Notes under the pieces: model-generated | Databases searched by the model: none | Told to the model about the DNA's origin: nothing | Seen by the model: only the letters and a program-made list of their open reading frames with translations | Shown here: piece by piece, positions 7,788 through 16,384 of the stretch | Position numbering within the stretch: the stretch's first letter is position 1 | Layout of the letters: every line of letters starts with the position of its first letter | Source of the DNA: Acidimicrobiales bacterium | GTDB taxonomy: Bacteria; Actinomycetota; Acidimicrobiia; Acidimicrobiales; SHLQ01 | Assembly (NCBI GenBank): GCA_013002375.1 | Contig: JABDJW010000252.1 | Location: 1-32,164 of the forward strand | Direction: 5' to 3' | Length of the DNA: 32,164 bases | Translations under genes and position numbers: made by a program

Positions 7788-7876
7788 GGGGTCAGACCCC
7801 CATCCCAAGGAGTCTGACCCCAATCCGGCAAATGGGGTCTGACCCCATTTGCGAAAATGGGGTCAGACCCCATTTT
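7788..7876. repeat. Cluster of four GGGGTCAGACCCC palindromes (REP-like)
   Basis: Copies lie at 7788-7800 (GGGGTCAGACCCC), 7811-7821 (truncated, AGTCTGACCCC), 7830-7850 (21-base palindrome with centre GGGGTCTGACCCC) and 7854-7876 (23-base palindrome with AAAAT/ATTTT ends). Both orientations occur. The same core sequence is familiar to me from dispersed palindromic repeats in many bacteria, often linked with IS200-like/RAYT transposases. No transposase gene is present in this window. The hairpins could also act as transcription terminators for the flanking divergent genes. Confidence 0.8.
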
Positions 7877-7982
7877 GACGGAGCGCGCGAATGTGCTGGT
7901 CAGCGAGGTGCCGGACTCGCGCGGAGGGTGGTTGCGGGGGAAGGAACGCGCCGACGGGTGGAGCGCGACGGGTGGCGAGGAC

Positions 7983-7988
7983 TACGGT
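7983..7988 (+). promoter_or_regulatory. -10 element (TACGGT) for the secreted hydrolase
   Basis: TACGGT lies about 50 bases before the hydrolase ATG. The implied leader of roughly 43 bases carries a strong Shine-Dalgarno sequence, AGGGGGAG at 8026-8033, 4 bases before the ATG at 8038. Confidence 0.35.
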
Positions 7989-8037
7989 GCGCGCGAAGAC
8001 CGGACCGATCGGGGCCGGGCACCACAGGGGGAGCACC

Positions 8038-9837
8038 ATGAAACGGGTACTCGTAGTTCTGGTCGTCTTGGCGACCCTGATGACCGCGTTGGTCACCGCG
8101 CCGGCCGCCGGCGCCAGCGATCGTTCGTCGCCGAGACCGGGTCGGGCACCGGCCGAGGAGCTCGGCCCGTGGGCGATCGGCTACGAGACGTTCGAGCTCG
8201 TCGATGCCGCCCGCGGCGACCGCACCCTGCCGGTCGATGTCTGGTACCCGGTCGATGCCGACGATGCCGTTGGCGTTCCCAAGGCCCAACTCGACCTCTT
8301 CGTCGCCGACTACGAGCTCGAGTACGCCCTCGACGCTCCCGAACCCGCTGGAAAGGGCCGCTTCCCCCTCGTGGTCTTCTCCCATGGTTCGGGTGGCTTC
8401 CGCTCGCAGTCCTGGTTCTACATGCAGCACCTCGCCAGTCACGGCTACGTCGTCGTGGCGCCGGATCATGTCGGCAACACGGCGCTCGACGGCTTCTTCG
8501 GCACCCAGATCCCGGGTTCGGAGATGGTGACGCTTCGGCCCCAGGACATCAGCTTCGTCATGGACGAAATCCTCGCGATGAACGAGGACGACGATCATCG
8601 GTACGACAACCTCATCAACGAGCGCCGCATCGCGGTGGCCGGGCACTCGTTTGGTGGTTACACCGCCCTGGCCATCGCCGGTGGCGTAGAAGCGCTCGGC
8701 CTCGAGGCCGACGAACGCGTCGATGCGATCATTCCCCTGGCCGGCGCGTCGAACGGCATGAGCGACGTCGATCTGGAGAACATCGACATCCCGACCTTGT
8801 TCCTGTCGAGCACCGACGACGTCACCGTTCCGCTCGATCCCGGCACGGTGCGGCCCTTTGACCTGATCTCTTCCCGCCGCGCCTACCGGGTCGATATCTT
8901 GTCCGGTGGCCACAACTCCTTCGTCAACATCTGTGACCTGGTCGATGTCCTGCTCGAGGCCGGGTTGCCCGATGTCCTGCTGGCCCAGCTGATCTCCAGC
9001 GCCGAGGAAGGGTGCGGCGCCGACCTGATCAATATCGATGAGGCGCATCGCTTGACCAACCTGTACTCGGTGGCGTTCCTGAACGACGTGTTCAACCGGC
9101 CGGGCCGCAATGCTCGTTACCTGACCGACGACTATGCCGAGGCCAACGAGCTGCCCGTCGATCTCTACGACCTTCGCCGCGGCGAACCCCGGCTTCGGTT
9201 CTCCGGAGTCGATCCGGTCGGCCCGCTACGCGACTTCCGCTACTGCGAGATGATCACGCTGGCCGGCCTGCCCAATGCCGACGGCTTGATCGAGGCCACC
9301 GTGTGGAACTCGATGTTCCTCAACGACTGTCCACAGGACGCATTCGACGCCATCGACACCGCAGAGGTGGCCGCCGATCTCGGCGTGACCGCGGCGGTGA
9401 AAAACGGCCCCCGTTACTGGGTGCTCGACGCGATCGCGGCCGAGGGTGCGACGGCCGGCGGTGAGATCTACGACTTCGGCGGCATCGAGATGCGCAGCTC
9501 GGCCACCGTGCTGGTCAACCCGGCCAACCGCGCGCCGTATAGCCAGACCAGCGTCGAACGCGACACGGTCTTCAGCTTTTTCGCCGGTCGCGAGGTGCCG
9601 ATCCTGACCGACCCGCACGGCAACGAGTACGTCATGCAGTCCTACAGTCTCGAGGTCGATCCCGAGCTGGGATTGGCCGACGTCACCGAAATCGGCGGTG
9701 ACCTCGGGCTGCCCCCGGGCTGGACCTTCGAGGCCCGGTTCCTCGACCAGCAGCTCGACGTGGTGGATCAGGACGGCATCGCCACCGTCGTGCAGGACGA
9801 TCTGCGCAACACGTACCAGCTGATCGCGCCGGCCTAG
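8038..9837 (+). CDS. Secreted alpha/beta hydrolase fused to an uncharacterised C-terminal domain
   Basis: The 599-residue protein begins with a signal peptide (basic start, hydrophobic core about residues 4-19, APAAGA cleavage region near 21-26). Residues 45-300 form an alpha/beta hydrolase of the platelet-activating-factor acetylhydrolase / dienelactone hydrolase type. The oxyanion strand is FSHGSGG (114-120), the nucleophile elbow GHSFGG carries Ser204, and Asp260 or 261 and His292 complete a plausible triad. From about 385 a different module begins. It has landmarks NDCP (429-432), NGPRYWVLD (456-464), FGGIEMRS (480-487), YVMQSYSLEVDP (531-542) and VVQDDLRNTYQ (584-594). I recall this as a stand-alone family of unknown function. 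An excellent ribosome-binding site fixes the start at ATG 8038. Likely an exported esterase or lipase; substrate unknown. Confidence 0.82.
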   Translation: MKRVLVVLVVLATLMTALVTAPAAGASDRSSPRPGRAPAEELGPWAIGYETFELVDAARGDRTLPVDVWYPVDADDAVGVPKAQLDLFVADYELEYALDAPEPAGKGRFPLVVFSHGSGGFRSQSWFYMQHLASHGYVVVAPDHVGNTALDGFFGTQIPGSEMVTLRPQDISFVMDEILAMNEDDDHRYDNLINERRIAVAGHSFGGYTALAIAGGVEALGLEADERVDAIIPLAGASNGMSDVDLENIDIPTLFLSSTDDVTVPLDPGTVRPFDLISSRRAYRVDILSGGHNSFVNICDLVDVLLEAGLPDVLLAQLISSAEEGCGADLINIDEAHRLTNLYSVAFLNDVFNRPGRNARYLTDDYAEANELPVDLYDLRRGEPRLRFSGVDPVGPLRDFRYCEMITLAGLPNADGLIEATVWNSMFLNDCPQDAFDAIDTAEVAADLGVTAAVKNGPRYWVLDAIAAEGATAGGEIYDFGGIEMRSSATVLVNPANRAPYSQTSVERDTVFSFFAGREVPILTDPHGNEYVMQSYSLEVDPELGLADVTEIGGDLGLPPGWTFEARFLDQQLDVVDQDGIATVVQDDLRNTYQLIAPA

Positions 9838-9855
9838 CCGGTCACGGCCGCATCT

Positions 9856-9869
9856 GGGCCATTCGGCCC
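9856..9869 (+). terminator. Weak hairpin after the secreted hydrolase
   Basis: A 5-bp stem, GGGCC/GGCCC, with an ATTC loop follows the hydrolase stop by 18 bases. No U-tract follows, so its role as a terminator is uncertain. Confidence 0.3.
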
Positions 9870-9899
9870 TTCGATACCCCGAACCGGTGTCGGAGGGCC

Positions 9900-9905
9900 T
9901 ACGAT
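9900..9905 (+). promoter_or_regulatory. -10 element (TACGAT), leaderless start of the small membrane gene
   Basis: TACGAT is followed by 7 bases and ATG 9913, which decides this start over the ATG at 9904 that lies inside the hexamer. Confidence 0.5.
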
Positions 9906-9912
9906 GGCGCCC

Positions 9913-10050
9913 ATGTACGGAGTGATTCTCGCGGTCGTTTGGCATTTCTGGTTGGCGGTGGCTCTGGCCTTCCCCGCCGTGCTGCTGATCGTCGCCACCA
10001 TCGTTGGGTATGTCACGCAAGTGACCCGCACGAGGTATCCGAAGCAGTAG
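9913..10050 (+). CDS. 45-residue single-pass membrane protein
   Basis: This short gene encodes MYGVILAVVWHFWLAVALAF followed by a continuous hydrophobic helix and a basic tail ending TRTRYPKQ. One transmembrane segment (about residues 4-33) leaves a short positively charged C-terminus. The leaderless -10 and the position directly in front of the DUF2342 metalloprotease gene (2-base gap) argue that it is real and co-transcribed. Small membrane proteins with similar YPKQ-like tails occur beside this protease in other actinobacteria as far as I recall. Function unknown; it may help anchor or regulate the neighbouring protease. Confidence 0.65.
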   Translation: MYGVILAVVWHFWLAVALAFPAVLLIVATIVGYVTQVTRTRYPKQ

Positions 10051-10052
10051 CT

Positions 10053-11129
10053 GTGACCGAGCCTGTCGACTGGGATCTCGCCCGCCGCGTCGCCACCCGG
10101 GTGGCCGGCCGCGAGCCGTTCAGCGTCAGCTACCACGCGCACTCACTGCTGCCGGACTTCAACGAGTTCACCGCCCAGGCCGAGGAACTGGTCGCCGAAA
10201 CGACCGGCCTGCGATCGATGGCCGGCGACGCGCGGGCCCGGGTCGCCGACCGCGAACAATGGGTCGATGCCAACCTCGCCTCGTTTCAGCGCCTCTTGCG
10301 GCCCCTGCTCGATCGCATCAGCGAGAAGTCGAGCGGCAGCAGCCTGGCTGCCCCGATCGGCCGCCGGCTCACCGCGCTCGAACTCGGCGGCCTGCTCGGG
10401 TGGATGTCGACCCGAGTGCTCGGTCAATACGATCTGCTCGTCATCGAGGACGAGAACCCCGACGATCAGGACATCGTCTACTACGTGGGCCCGAACGTCC
10501 TGGCCCTCGAGAAGCGCTACGCCTTCCCGCCCCAGGAATTCCGGCTTTGGCTCGCGCTGCACGAGGTCACCCATCGGGCCCAGTTCACTGGCATCCCCTG
10601 GATGCGCGAGCACTTCCTGGGCCTCGTCAACCAAACCCTCGATGCCGTCGATCCCGATCCGCAACGCTTCCTCGATGGCCTGAAGCGCATGGTCGAGATC
10701 AAGAAGGCGGGCGGTGACCCGCTGGCCGACGGTGGCATCGCCGCGTTGCTGGCCAGCGAGGAACAGCGTGAGATCCTCGATCAAATCGCCGGGCTGATGA
10801 GCCTGCTCGAAGGCCATGGCGATGTCACCATGGATCGGGCCGGTGCCGATCAGATCCCCAGCGCCGAACGCTTCGGCCGGGTGTTGCGCGATCGCCGCTC
10901 CTCCACCAAGGGCCTGATGAAACTGTTCCAGCGGATCGTCGGGATCGACGCCAAGATCCAGCAGTACGCCCAGGGTGAGCACTTCATCGAGATCGTCGAA
11001 AAGGCCGGCGGAACCGAGCTGCTCGATCAGGCCTGGATCGGCCCGGAGATGTTGCCCTCCATCCAGGAGATCCGCGACCCCGAGCTGTGGATCACCCGAA
11101 TGCAGCCGGTCGAGGCCCAACCGGCGTAA
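10053..11129 (+). CDS. Zinc-dependent metalloprotease, DUF2342 family
   Basis: The 358-residue protein carries HEVTH at residues 170-174, an HExxH zinc site. Around it are family-typical segments: DENPDDQDIVYYVGPNV before, AQFTGIPWMREHF after, and SLLEGHGDVTMDRAG near 249. This is the actinobacterial family sometimes labelled coenzyme F420 biosynthesis-associated protein, whose function has not been established to my knowledge. It regularly sits directly upstream of tilS and hpt, as here. GTG 10053 is chosen as the first start in frame after the small membrane gene. Confidence 0.88.
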   Translation: MTEPVDWDLARRVATRVAGREPFSVSYHAHSLLPDFNEFTAQAEELVAETTGLRSMAGDARARVADREQWVDANLASFQRLLRPLLDRISEKSSGSSLAAPIGRRLTALELGGLLGWMSTRVLGQYDLLVIEDENPDDQDIVYYVGPNVLALEKRYAFPPQEFRLWLALHEVTHRAQFTGIPWMREHFLGLVNQTLDAVDPDPQRFLDGLKRMVEIKKAGGDPLADGGIAALLASEEQREILDQIAGLMSLLEGHGDVTMDRAGADQIPSAERFGRVLRDRRSSTKGLMKLFQRIVGIDAKIQQYAQGEHFIEIVEKAGGTELLDQAWIGPEMLPSIQEIRDPELWITRMQPVEAQPA

Positions 11130-11148
11130 GGCCGCCGGTGAGCGCCCG

Positions 11149-12138
11149 GTGATCTCCTCCGCTCTCGAACGGTGCACGTTCCCCGCGGCCGGCTCGCCGC
11201 TGGCCTGCGCAGTGTCGGGAGGTGCCGACTCGCTGGCGATGTTGGCCTTGGCCGCTGCGGCGGGATGCAGGATCACCGTCTGGCACATCGATCACGGACA
11301 GCGGCCCGACGGTCCTGCTGAAGCGGCCCTGGTCGAAGCCGCGGCGGCTCGCTACGGAGCGGCGTTCGAGGCTCGATCCGTCGCCGTGCCCGACGGCCCG
11401 AACCTCGAGGCGCGGCTCCGGCGGGCCCGGTACGAGGCGTTGCCCGGGGTGGTTGCGGTGGGCCATACCGCAGACGATCAGGTCGAGACCCTGCTGTTGA
11501 ACATGATGCGCGGCGCCGGCCCTGACGGCTTGAGCCCGATGGCGGGCCTCGTGGGGGCGGTGGGTCCCGACGGCGTGGAGGGAGTGCAGGTCTGCGCCGA
11601 CGGTTCGACGCGTCCGATCGAGCGGCTGCGGCCCATCCTGGCCCTCCGCCGACGCGACACCGAGGCGATCTGCGCGGCAGAGGGATTGGACTTTGCCAAC
11701 GATCCGACCAACGCCGATCCCCGCTTCCGGCGCAACCGGGTGCGGCACGAGCTCCTGCCGCTGCTGGCCGACATCTTCGAACGCGATCCGGTACCGGTGC
11801 TGTTGCGCATGATCGAGCAACAGCGCGAGCTGGCCCAGGCCTTGCACGAGCGCACCGATGGGCTCGACCTCGCCGATGCCAAGGTCGTCGCGGCGCTGCC
11901 AGCCGCGATCGCCACGAGCGCGGTACGTCGGTGGTTGGTCCGGCAGGACATCCGGTTGCTCGATGGATTGAACGCCGCCGCGCTCGAACGGGTCGTGGCT
12001 GTCGCCCGAGGTGACGCGGTGGCGACCGAACTCGAAGGCGGCTTCCGCGTCGAACGTTCGAAGCAGCGGCTCCGTTTGATCGGCCCGTCCACGGATTCGG
12101 ATGCGCCGCCGGACCGAGCCGGTCCCGAATCGGGGTAG
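11149..12138 (+). CDS. tilS: tRNA(Ile)-lysidine synthetase TilS
   Basis: This 329-residue N-type ATP pyrophosphatase has the PP-loop SGGADS at residues 23-28. It also shows VWHIDHGQRPDG, the GHTADDQVETLLLNMMRGAG motif and the RPIL segment that are diagnostic of TilS. The enzyme adds lysine to the wobble cytidine (C34) of the CAU-anticodon tRNA-Ile so that it reads AUA, an essential step. The protein is shorter than E. coli TilS, having a reduced C-terminal region as is usual in actinobacteria. GTG 11149 gives a natural N-terminus just before the PP-loop strand. Position between DUF2342 and hpt is the standard actinobacterial order. Confidence 0.93.
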   Translation: MISSALERCTFPAAGSPLACAVSGGADSLAMLALAAAAGCRITVWHIDHGQRPDGPAEAALVEAAAARYGAAFEARSVAVPDGPNLEARLRRARYEALPGVVAVGHTADDQVETLLLNMMRGAGPDGLSPMAGLVGAVGPDGVEGVQVCADGSTRPIERLRPILALRRRDTEAICAAEGLDFANDPTNADPRFRRNRVRHELLPLLADIFERDPVPVLLRMIEQQRELAQALHERTDGLDLADAKVVAALPAAIATSAVRRWLVRQDIRLLDGLNAAALERVVAVARGDAVATELEGGFRVERSKQRLRLIGPSTDSDAPPDRAGPESG

Positions 12139-12141
12139 GCT
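12136..12141 (+). promoter_or_regulatory. -10 element (TAGGCT) within the tilS stop region, for hpt
   Basis: TAGGCT overlaps the tilS stop codon and would give a leader of about 60 bases for hpt. The leader holds a GGCCGG/CCGGCC hairpin (12156-12161 with 12173-12178) and AAAGGA at 12196-12201 upstream of TTG 12209. Confidence 0.35.
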
Positions 12142-12208
12142 CGCCCCTGTTTGTCGGCCGGGCTCGTCCGGGCCGGCCTGTCGTGGCGGAGCCTCAAAGG
12201 AACCGATC

Positions 12209-12754
12209 TTGTCCAACGAATACGACCTGGCCGAGTGCCAGGAAGTTGTGGTCAGCGCCGAACGGTTGCAGCGGCGGATCACCGAACTCGGTGCCCAGAT
12301 CACCGCCGACTATCAGGGTCGGCCCCCGCTGCTGGTCGGCGTGCTCAAGGGCGCCTTCATGTTCATGAGCGACCTCGCCCGAGCCATCGAGCTCCCGGTC
12401 GAGTTCGACTTCATGGCGGTGGCTTCGTACGGCAACGCGACCAAGACCAGCGGCGTGGTGCGCATCGTCAAGGATCTCGACATCGACCTGGGCGGCCGTG
12501 ATGTCCTGCTCGTCGAGGACATCATCGACAGCGGGCTCACCCTGAAGTACCTGCGGACGAACCTGCTGGCCCGCCAGCCGGCCAGCCTCGAGGTCTGCGC
12601 GCTGCTGGTGCGGGAGGGGCTGCAGGAGAGCGATCCCGATCTCAAGTACGTCGGCTTCCACATCCCGCCGGATTTCGTGGTCGGGTACGGGCTCGACGTG
12701 GCCGAACGATTCCGCAACCTGCCCGACATCCGTCGTTTCACCGGCACCGCCTAG
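12209..12754 (+). CDS. hpt: Hypoxanthine phosphoribosyltransferase
   Basis: This 181-residue purine salvage enzyme converts hypoxanthine (and guanine) plus PRPP to IMP (GMP). The PRPP-binding motif is VEDIIDSGLT (residues 102-111), preceded by the GVLKGAFMFMSDL loop (44-56) and the flexible-loop MAVASYGNATKTSG. The DFVVGYGLDVAERFRNLP segment near the C-terminus carries the base-binding region. No ATG or GTG lies at a sensible place. TTG 12209, 7 bases after an AAAGGA, is the likely start; an upstream in-frame start at 12101 would run through tilS. It stands between tilS and ftsH as in mycobacteria. Confidence 0.93.
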   Translation: MSNEYDLAECQEVVVSAERLQRRITELGAQITADYQGRPPLLVGVLKGAFMFMSDLARAIELPVEFDFMAVASYGNATKTSGVVRIVKDLDIDLGGRDVLLVEDIIDSGLTLKYLRTNLLARQPASLEVCALLVREGLQESDPDLKYVGFHIPPDFVVGYGLDVAERFRNLPDIRRFTGTA

Positions 12755-12854
12755 CCAAACGGCGCCCTATCGGGCCGGGTGCGGCATCAAGTCCCCGCCA
12801 ATTCGGTCGATGGGAAGCGGCCGAGTCGCGGGTTCGCAGGACCTCGGCAAGCGA

Positions 12855-12860
12855 TAGGAT
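12855..12860 (+). promoter_or_regulatory. -10 element (TAGGAT), leaderless start of ftsH
   Basis: TAGGAT is followed by 9 bases and the GTG at 12870, with no convincing Shine-Dalgarno sequence. Confidence 0.42.
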
Positions 12861-12869
12861 TGAGGCAAC

Positions 12870-14807
12870 GTGAAACGACTGAACCGTAGTCTGGTCATCT
12901 GGGCGCTCTTGGTGCTGTTGCTCGGCGTGCTCGCCGGATCGATCTGGCGCGGCGGCGATGACGCGGAAGAGCTGTTGCTCAGCGAGTTCCGGGCCCGAAT
13001 CGCAGCCGAAGAGGTCGAAACCGCCACCTTCCACGATCGCGACAGCTTCGTCGACGGCGAGCTCAGCGACGGCACCAGGTACACGGTCGCCTACCTCGAG
13101 GAACAAGGCGATGAACTCATCGCTGCCGTCGAGGAAGCCGGCGTCCAGGAGATCGAAGTCGATCAGCAGAGCGAGTCGTTCTGGGTCAGCCTCCTCCTGA
13201 ACCTGCTGCCGATCGTGTTCCTCGTCGCCGTGTTCCTGTTCTTCATCAACCAGATGCAGGGCGGCGGCCGTGGCGTCATGCAATTCGGCAAGGCCAAGAC
13301 GCGCCAGATGTCGAAGGACCAGCCCAAGGTCACGTTCGCCGACGTCGCCGGCTCCGACGAAGCGGTCGAGGAGCTGCGCGAAATCAAGGACTTCCTCGAA
13401 GCACCCGGCAAGTTTCATGCCATCGGCGCCAAGATCCCCAAGGGGGTGCTGCTCTACGGCCCTCCCGGCACCGGCAAGACCCTGCTGGCCCGAGCGGTCG
13501 CAGGCGAAGCGGGTGTTCCGTTCTTCACGATCTCGGGTTCCGACTTCGTCGAGATGTTCGTCGGTGTCGGTGCGAGCCGGGTTCGCGATTTGTTCGAACA
13601 GGCCAAGGCCGCGGCGCCTTCGATCATTTTCGTCGACGAGATCGATGCCGTCGGGCGCCATCGCGGTGCCGGTCTCGGCGGCGGCCACGACGAACGCGAG
13701 CAGACCCTCAACCAGCTGTTGGTCGAGATGGATGGCTTCGACGTCACCAGCGGCGTCATCTTGATCGCTGCGACCAACCGTCCCGACATCCTTGATCCCG
13801 CCCTGCTGCGCCCAGGTCGCTTCGATCGTCAGATCGTGGTCGATCGGCCCGATCTCGAAGGCCGGAAGGCCATCGTCGAGGTCCATCGCAAGGGCAAGCC
13901 CCTGCTCGAAGAGGTCTCGAGCGAGGTCATCGCCCGCCGCACTCCCGGCTTCACCGGCGCCGACCTGGCCAACCTGATGAACGAAGCCGCCCTGCTGGCG
14001 GCTCGGATGGACGAGCAACAGATCAGCGCGTCGCACATCGATGCCGCGATCGATCGTGTCATCGCCGGCCCGGAACGCAAGGGCAAGCTGATGACCGACA
14101 AGCTCAAGCACGTCATTGCGTACCACGAGGCCGGGCACGCGCTCGTCGGTCATGTGCTGCCCAACACCGACCCGATCCACAAGATCACGATCATTCCCCG
14201 CGGCCGAGCGTTGGGCCTGACCTTGGCGCTGCCGACCGAGGACACCTACCTCGTCAGCCGAGCCGCCTATCGCGATCAGATGGCGATGATGCTGGGCGGA
14301 CGCACCGCGGAGGAAATCATTTTCGGCGAACCGACCACCGGCGCGGCCGACGACATCAAACGGGCGACCGGCATCGCCCGCTCCATGGTCACCGAATACG
14401 GCATGAGCGACGCGCTCGGCCCCCAGCAGTTCGGCGAGCCCGAAGGTGAAGTCTTCCTGGGCAAGACCCAAGGGCATCGCCAGAACTACTCCGATGACAT
14501 CGCATCCCAGATCGACGCCGAGGTGCGGAGCCTGATCGACAGTGCCCATGACGAGGCCCGCGAGGTGCTCTCCCTCCACCGCAGCACGCTCGACCTCCTG
14601 GCCGAGCGGTTGATCGAACACGAGACGCTCGACGACGATGCGCTCAACGCGCTGTGGGACGAAGTCGACCTACCCAAGGGTGGGGCTGATGCCGAGTCCG
14701 ATGCGGCGAGCCCCGCGACCCCGTCAGCCAACTCTCCCGAGTTGACCAATCCGAACGCGGCGCAACCGACGTCGTTCGAGCCGCCGCGCGGCGGCGAAGA
14801 CGACTAA
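12870..14807 (+). CDS. ftsH: ATP-dependent zinc metalloprotease FtsH
   Basis: This 645-residue membrane-anchored AAA+ protease degrades misfolded membrane and regulatory proteins. It has an N-terminal transmembrane helix (residues 9-24), an extracytoplasmic domain (about 25-104) and a second helix (105-127). The AAA module has Walker A GPPGTGKT (197-204), Walker B FVDEID (about 252-257) and the second-region-of-homology arginines in RPGRFDR. The M41 protease site is HEAGH at 419-423. The C-terminal tail after about 600 is acidic and proline/serine rich, of low complexity. The GTG start is supported by the leaderless promoter. It leads the fol-pan cluster, as in mycobacteria. Confidence 0.96.
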   Translation: MKRLNRSLVIWALLVLLLGVLAGSIWRGGDDAEELLLSEFRARIAAEEVETATFHDRDSFVDGELSDGTRYTVAYLEEQGDELIAAVEEAGVQEIEVDQQSESFWVSLLLNLLPIVFLVAVFLFFINQMQGGGRGVMQFGKAKTRQMSKDQPKVTFADVAGSDEAVEELREIKDFLEAPGKFHAIGAKIPKGVLLYGPPGTGKTLLARAVAGEAGVPFFTISGSDFVEMFVGVGASRVRDLFEQAKAAAPSIIFVDEIDAVGRHRGAGLGGGHDEREQTLNQLLVEMDGFDVTSGVILIAATNRPDILDPALLRPGRFDRQIVVDRPDLEGRKAIVEVHRKGKPLLEEVSSEVIARRTPGFTGADLANLMNEAALLAARMDEQQISASHIDAAIDRVIAGPERKGKLMTDKLKHVIAYHEAGHALVGHVLPNTDPIHKITIIPRGRALGLTLALPTEDTYLVSRAAYRDQMAMMLGGRTAEEIIFGEPTTGAADDIKRATGIARSMVTEYGMSDALGPQQFGEPEGEVFLGKTQGHRQNYSDDIASQIDAEVRSLIDSAHDEAREVLSLHRSTLDLLAERLIEHETLDDDALNALWDEVDLPKGGADAESDAASPATPSANSPELTNPNAAQPTSFEPPRGGEDD

Positions 14808-14846
14808 AACAATAGCGCTGGATCGCGACACAAAAGGGCGCTCTCG

Positions 14847-15485
14847 TTGAGTAACAACTCGTCCCACTCCACCGACGACGACATTGATGGCGCGCGGCTG
14901 AAGGCCATCCACGCCTCCGAGGTTGATCAACCCCGCATCGAGGCCGCGGTGCGCGAGATCCTCGCCGCCATCGGCGAGGACCCGAATCGCGATGGTCTGC
15001 TCGATACGCCGGGCCGGGTGGCTCGCATGTACGCCGAAACTTGCTCGGGACTGCACATCGACCCGGCCCAGCATCTGCACAAGACCTTCGATGTCGACCA
15101 CGACGAGATGGTCATGGTGCGTGACATTCCGCTCTATTCGTTGTGCGAGCACCATCTGTTGCCCTTCATCGGCTCGGCCCACTGCGCGTACATCCCCCAG
15201 AAGAACGGGCGCATCACCGGCCTGTCGAAGCTGGCCCGGCTGGTCGACGGCTACTCCCGGCGCCCCCAAGTCCAGGAGCGTCTGACGCAACAGATCGCCG
15301 ATGCGATCGATGAGATGCTCGAACCGCAGGGCGTGCTGGTGGTGATCGAGGCCGAGCACCTCTGTATGTCGATGCGGGGCGTCCGCAAACCCGGCTCCTC
15401 GACCGTCACGTCCTCGGTCAAGGGCATCTTCCGCGAGCAGAGCTCCACTCGCTCCGAGGCCATGCGCTTCCTCGAGCGTCGCTGA
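14847..15485 (+). CDS. folE: GTP cyclohydrolase I
   Basis: This 212-residue enzyme opens the guanine ring of GTP and forms 7,8-dihydroneopterin triphosphate, the first step of folate synthesis. The zinc ligands are C100 and H103 in CEHHLLPF, and C173 in [10 protein letters not shown]. The conserved [14 protein letters not shown] (121-134) and [12 protein letters not shown] (143-154) segments are present. The roughly 25-residue N-terminal extension is polar and poorly conserved. TTG 14847 follows an AAAAGGG by 10 bases and no better start is in range. It lies 39 bases after ftsH. Confidence 0.95.
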   Translation: MSNNSSHSTDDDIDGARLKAIHASEVDQPRIEAAVREILAAIGEDPNRDGLLDTPGRVARMYAETCSGLHIDPAQHLHKTFDVDHDEMVMVRDIPLYSLCEHHLLPFIGSAHCAYIPQKNGRITGLSKLARLVDGYSRRPQVQERLTQQIADAIDEMLEPQGVLVVIEAEHLCMSMRGVRKPGSSTVTSSVKGIFREQSSTRSEAMRFLERR

Positions 15486-15537
15486 ACGCCGGTCACTCGC
15501 CGGCGACCGTTCTGCTTCACGGTTTGGGAATCGCTAC

Positions 15538-15543
15538 TAGGGT
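15538..15543 (+). promoter_or_regulatory. -10 element (TAGGGT), leaderless start of folP
   Basis: TAGGGT is followed by 7 bases and GTG 15551, which favours that codon over the in-frame TTG at 15524 and GTG at 15542. Confidence 0.42.
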
Positions 15544-15550
15544 GGCGGTC

Positions 15551-16375
15551 GTGCCTTTGTCCTTCCCGCTGCGCCCCCGGACGACGGGCCCTGTCGTCAT
15601 GGGAATCGTGAACGTCACACCGGATTCATTCTCCGATGGTGGCCGTTTTCTCGATGCCGATGCCGCGATCGAGCACGGGCGAGCCATGCTGGCCGACGGG
15701 GCGGCGTGGCTCGACGTCGGCGGTGAATCGAGCCGGCCGGGCGCCGAGCCGGTCTCGAGCGAAATCGAGCTCGAACGGGTGATTCCCGTGGTCGAAGCAC
15801 TGGCCAACGACGGCCTGGTCTCGATCGACACCGTCAAGCCCGAGGTCGCCCGGGCCGCCGTGGCCGCAGGCGCCACCATGATCAACGACATCTCCGCATC
15901 CTTGGCGTCGGTGGCGGGCGAGTTGGGCGTGGCCTGGGTCGCCATGCACTGTCAGGGAACCCCCCGCACGATGCAGGATGCGCCCCGCTACGACGACGTC
16001 GTCGCCGAAGTCACCGCCGATCTGGCCGCCGCCATCGAGGCCGGCCAGGCGGCCGGCGTGTCGCAGATCTACGTCGATCCCGGCATTGGCTTCGGCAAGA
16101 CCACGCAGCACAATCTGACGCTGTTGGCGCACCTCGATCGGTTCGTCGCGCTCGGCTTTCCGGTTCTGGTCGGTGCCAGCCGGAAGCGATTCATCGGTGA
16201 AATCCACAGTCGAGCCGACCATCGATCAGAACCGGGATCCCAACTGGCCGCGATCGACGATCGTCTGGAAGGGTCATTGGCCGTCGCCACCTGGGCCAGC
16301 GCGCAGGGGGCGGCAATCGTCCGGGTCCACGACGTGCGAGCAACCGTGCAAGCGGTGCGCGTCGTGGCCGCTTGA
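15551..16375 (+). CDS. folP: Dihydropteroate synthase
   Basis: This 274-residue TIM-barrel enzyme condenses p-aminobenzoate with the pterin diphosphate and is the target of sulfonamides. Signatures are MGIVNVTPDSFSDGG at residues 17-31, DVGGESSRPGA, SIDTVKPEVARAA, DPGIGFGKT and GASRKRFIGE, which holds the substrate-phosphate lysine/arginine site. The usual substrate-contact residues appear intact. The start is taken at GTG 15551 from the leaderless -10; TTG 15524 would add nine residues. It sits downstream of folE with a separate promoter inside the cluster. Confidence 0.94.
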   Translation: MPLSFPLRPRTTGPVVMGIVNVTPDSFSDGGRFLDADAAIEHGRAMLADGAAWLDVGGESSRPGAEPVSSEIELERVIPVVEALANDGLVSIDTVKPEVARAAVAAGATMINDISASLASVAGELGVAWVAMHCQGTPRTMQDAPRYDDVVAEVTADLAAAIEAGQAAGVSQIYVDPGIGFGKTTQHNLTLLAHLDRFVALGFPVLVGASRKRFIGEIHSRADHRSEPGSQLAAIDDRLEGSLAVATWASAQGAAIVRVHDVRATVQAVRVVAA

Positions 16376-16384
16376 GAGGAACAC

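Noticed and set aside
7748-7873. N-terminal extension of the small zinc-finger-like protein from 7747 up to 7873
   Set aside because: The extension is translated palindromic repeat sequence (MGSDPIFANG-type), so the internal ATG at 7747 is a better start.
12764-12775. GCCC-TATC-GGGC hairpin after hpt as a terminator
   Set aside because: The stem is only 4 bp with no U-tract, too weak to call.
12738-14621. A 627-codon open frame on the minus strand opposite ftsH
   Set aside because: It is the antisense shadow of ftsH in high-GC DNA; it has no recognisable domains and is explained fully by the opposite-strand coding pattern.
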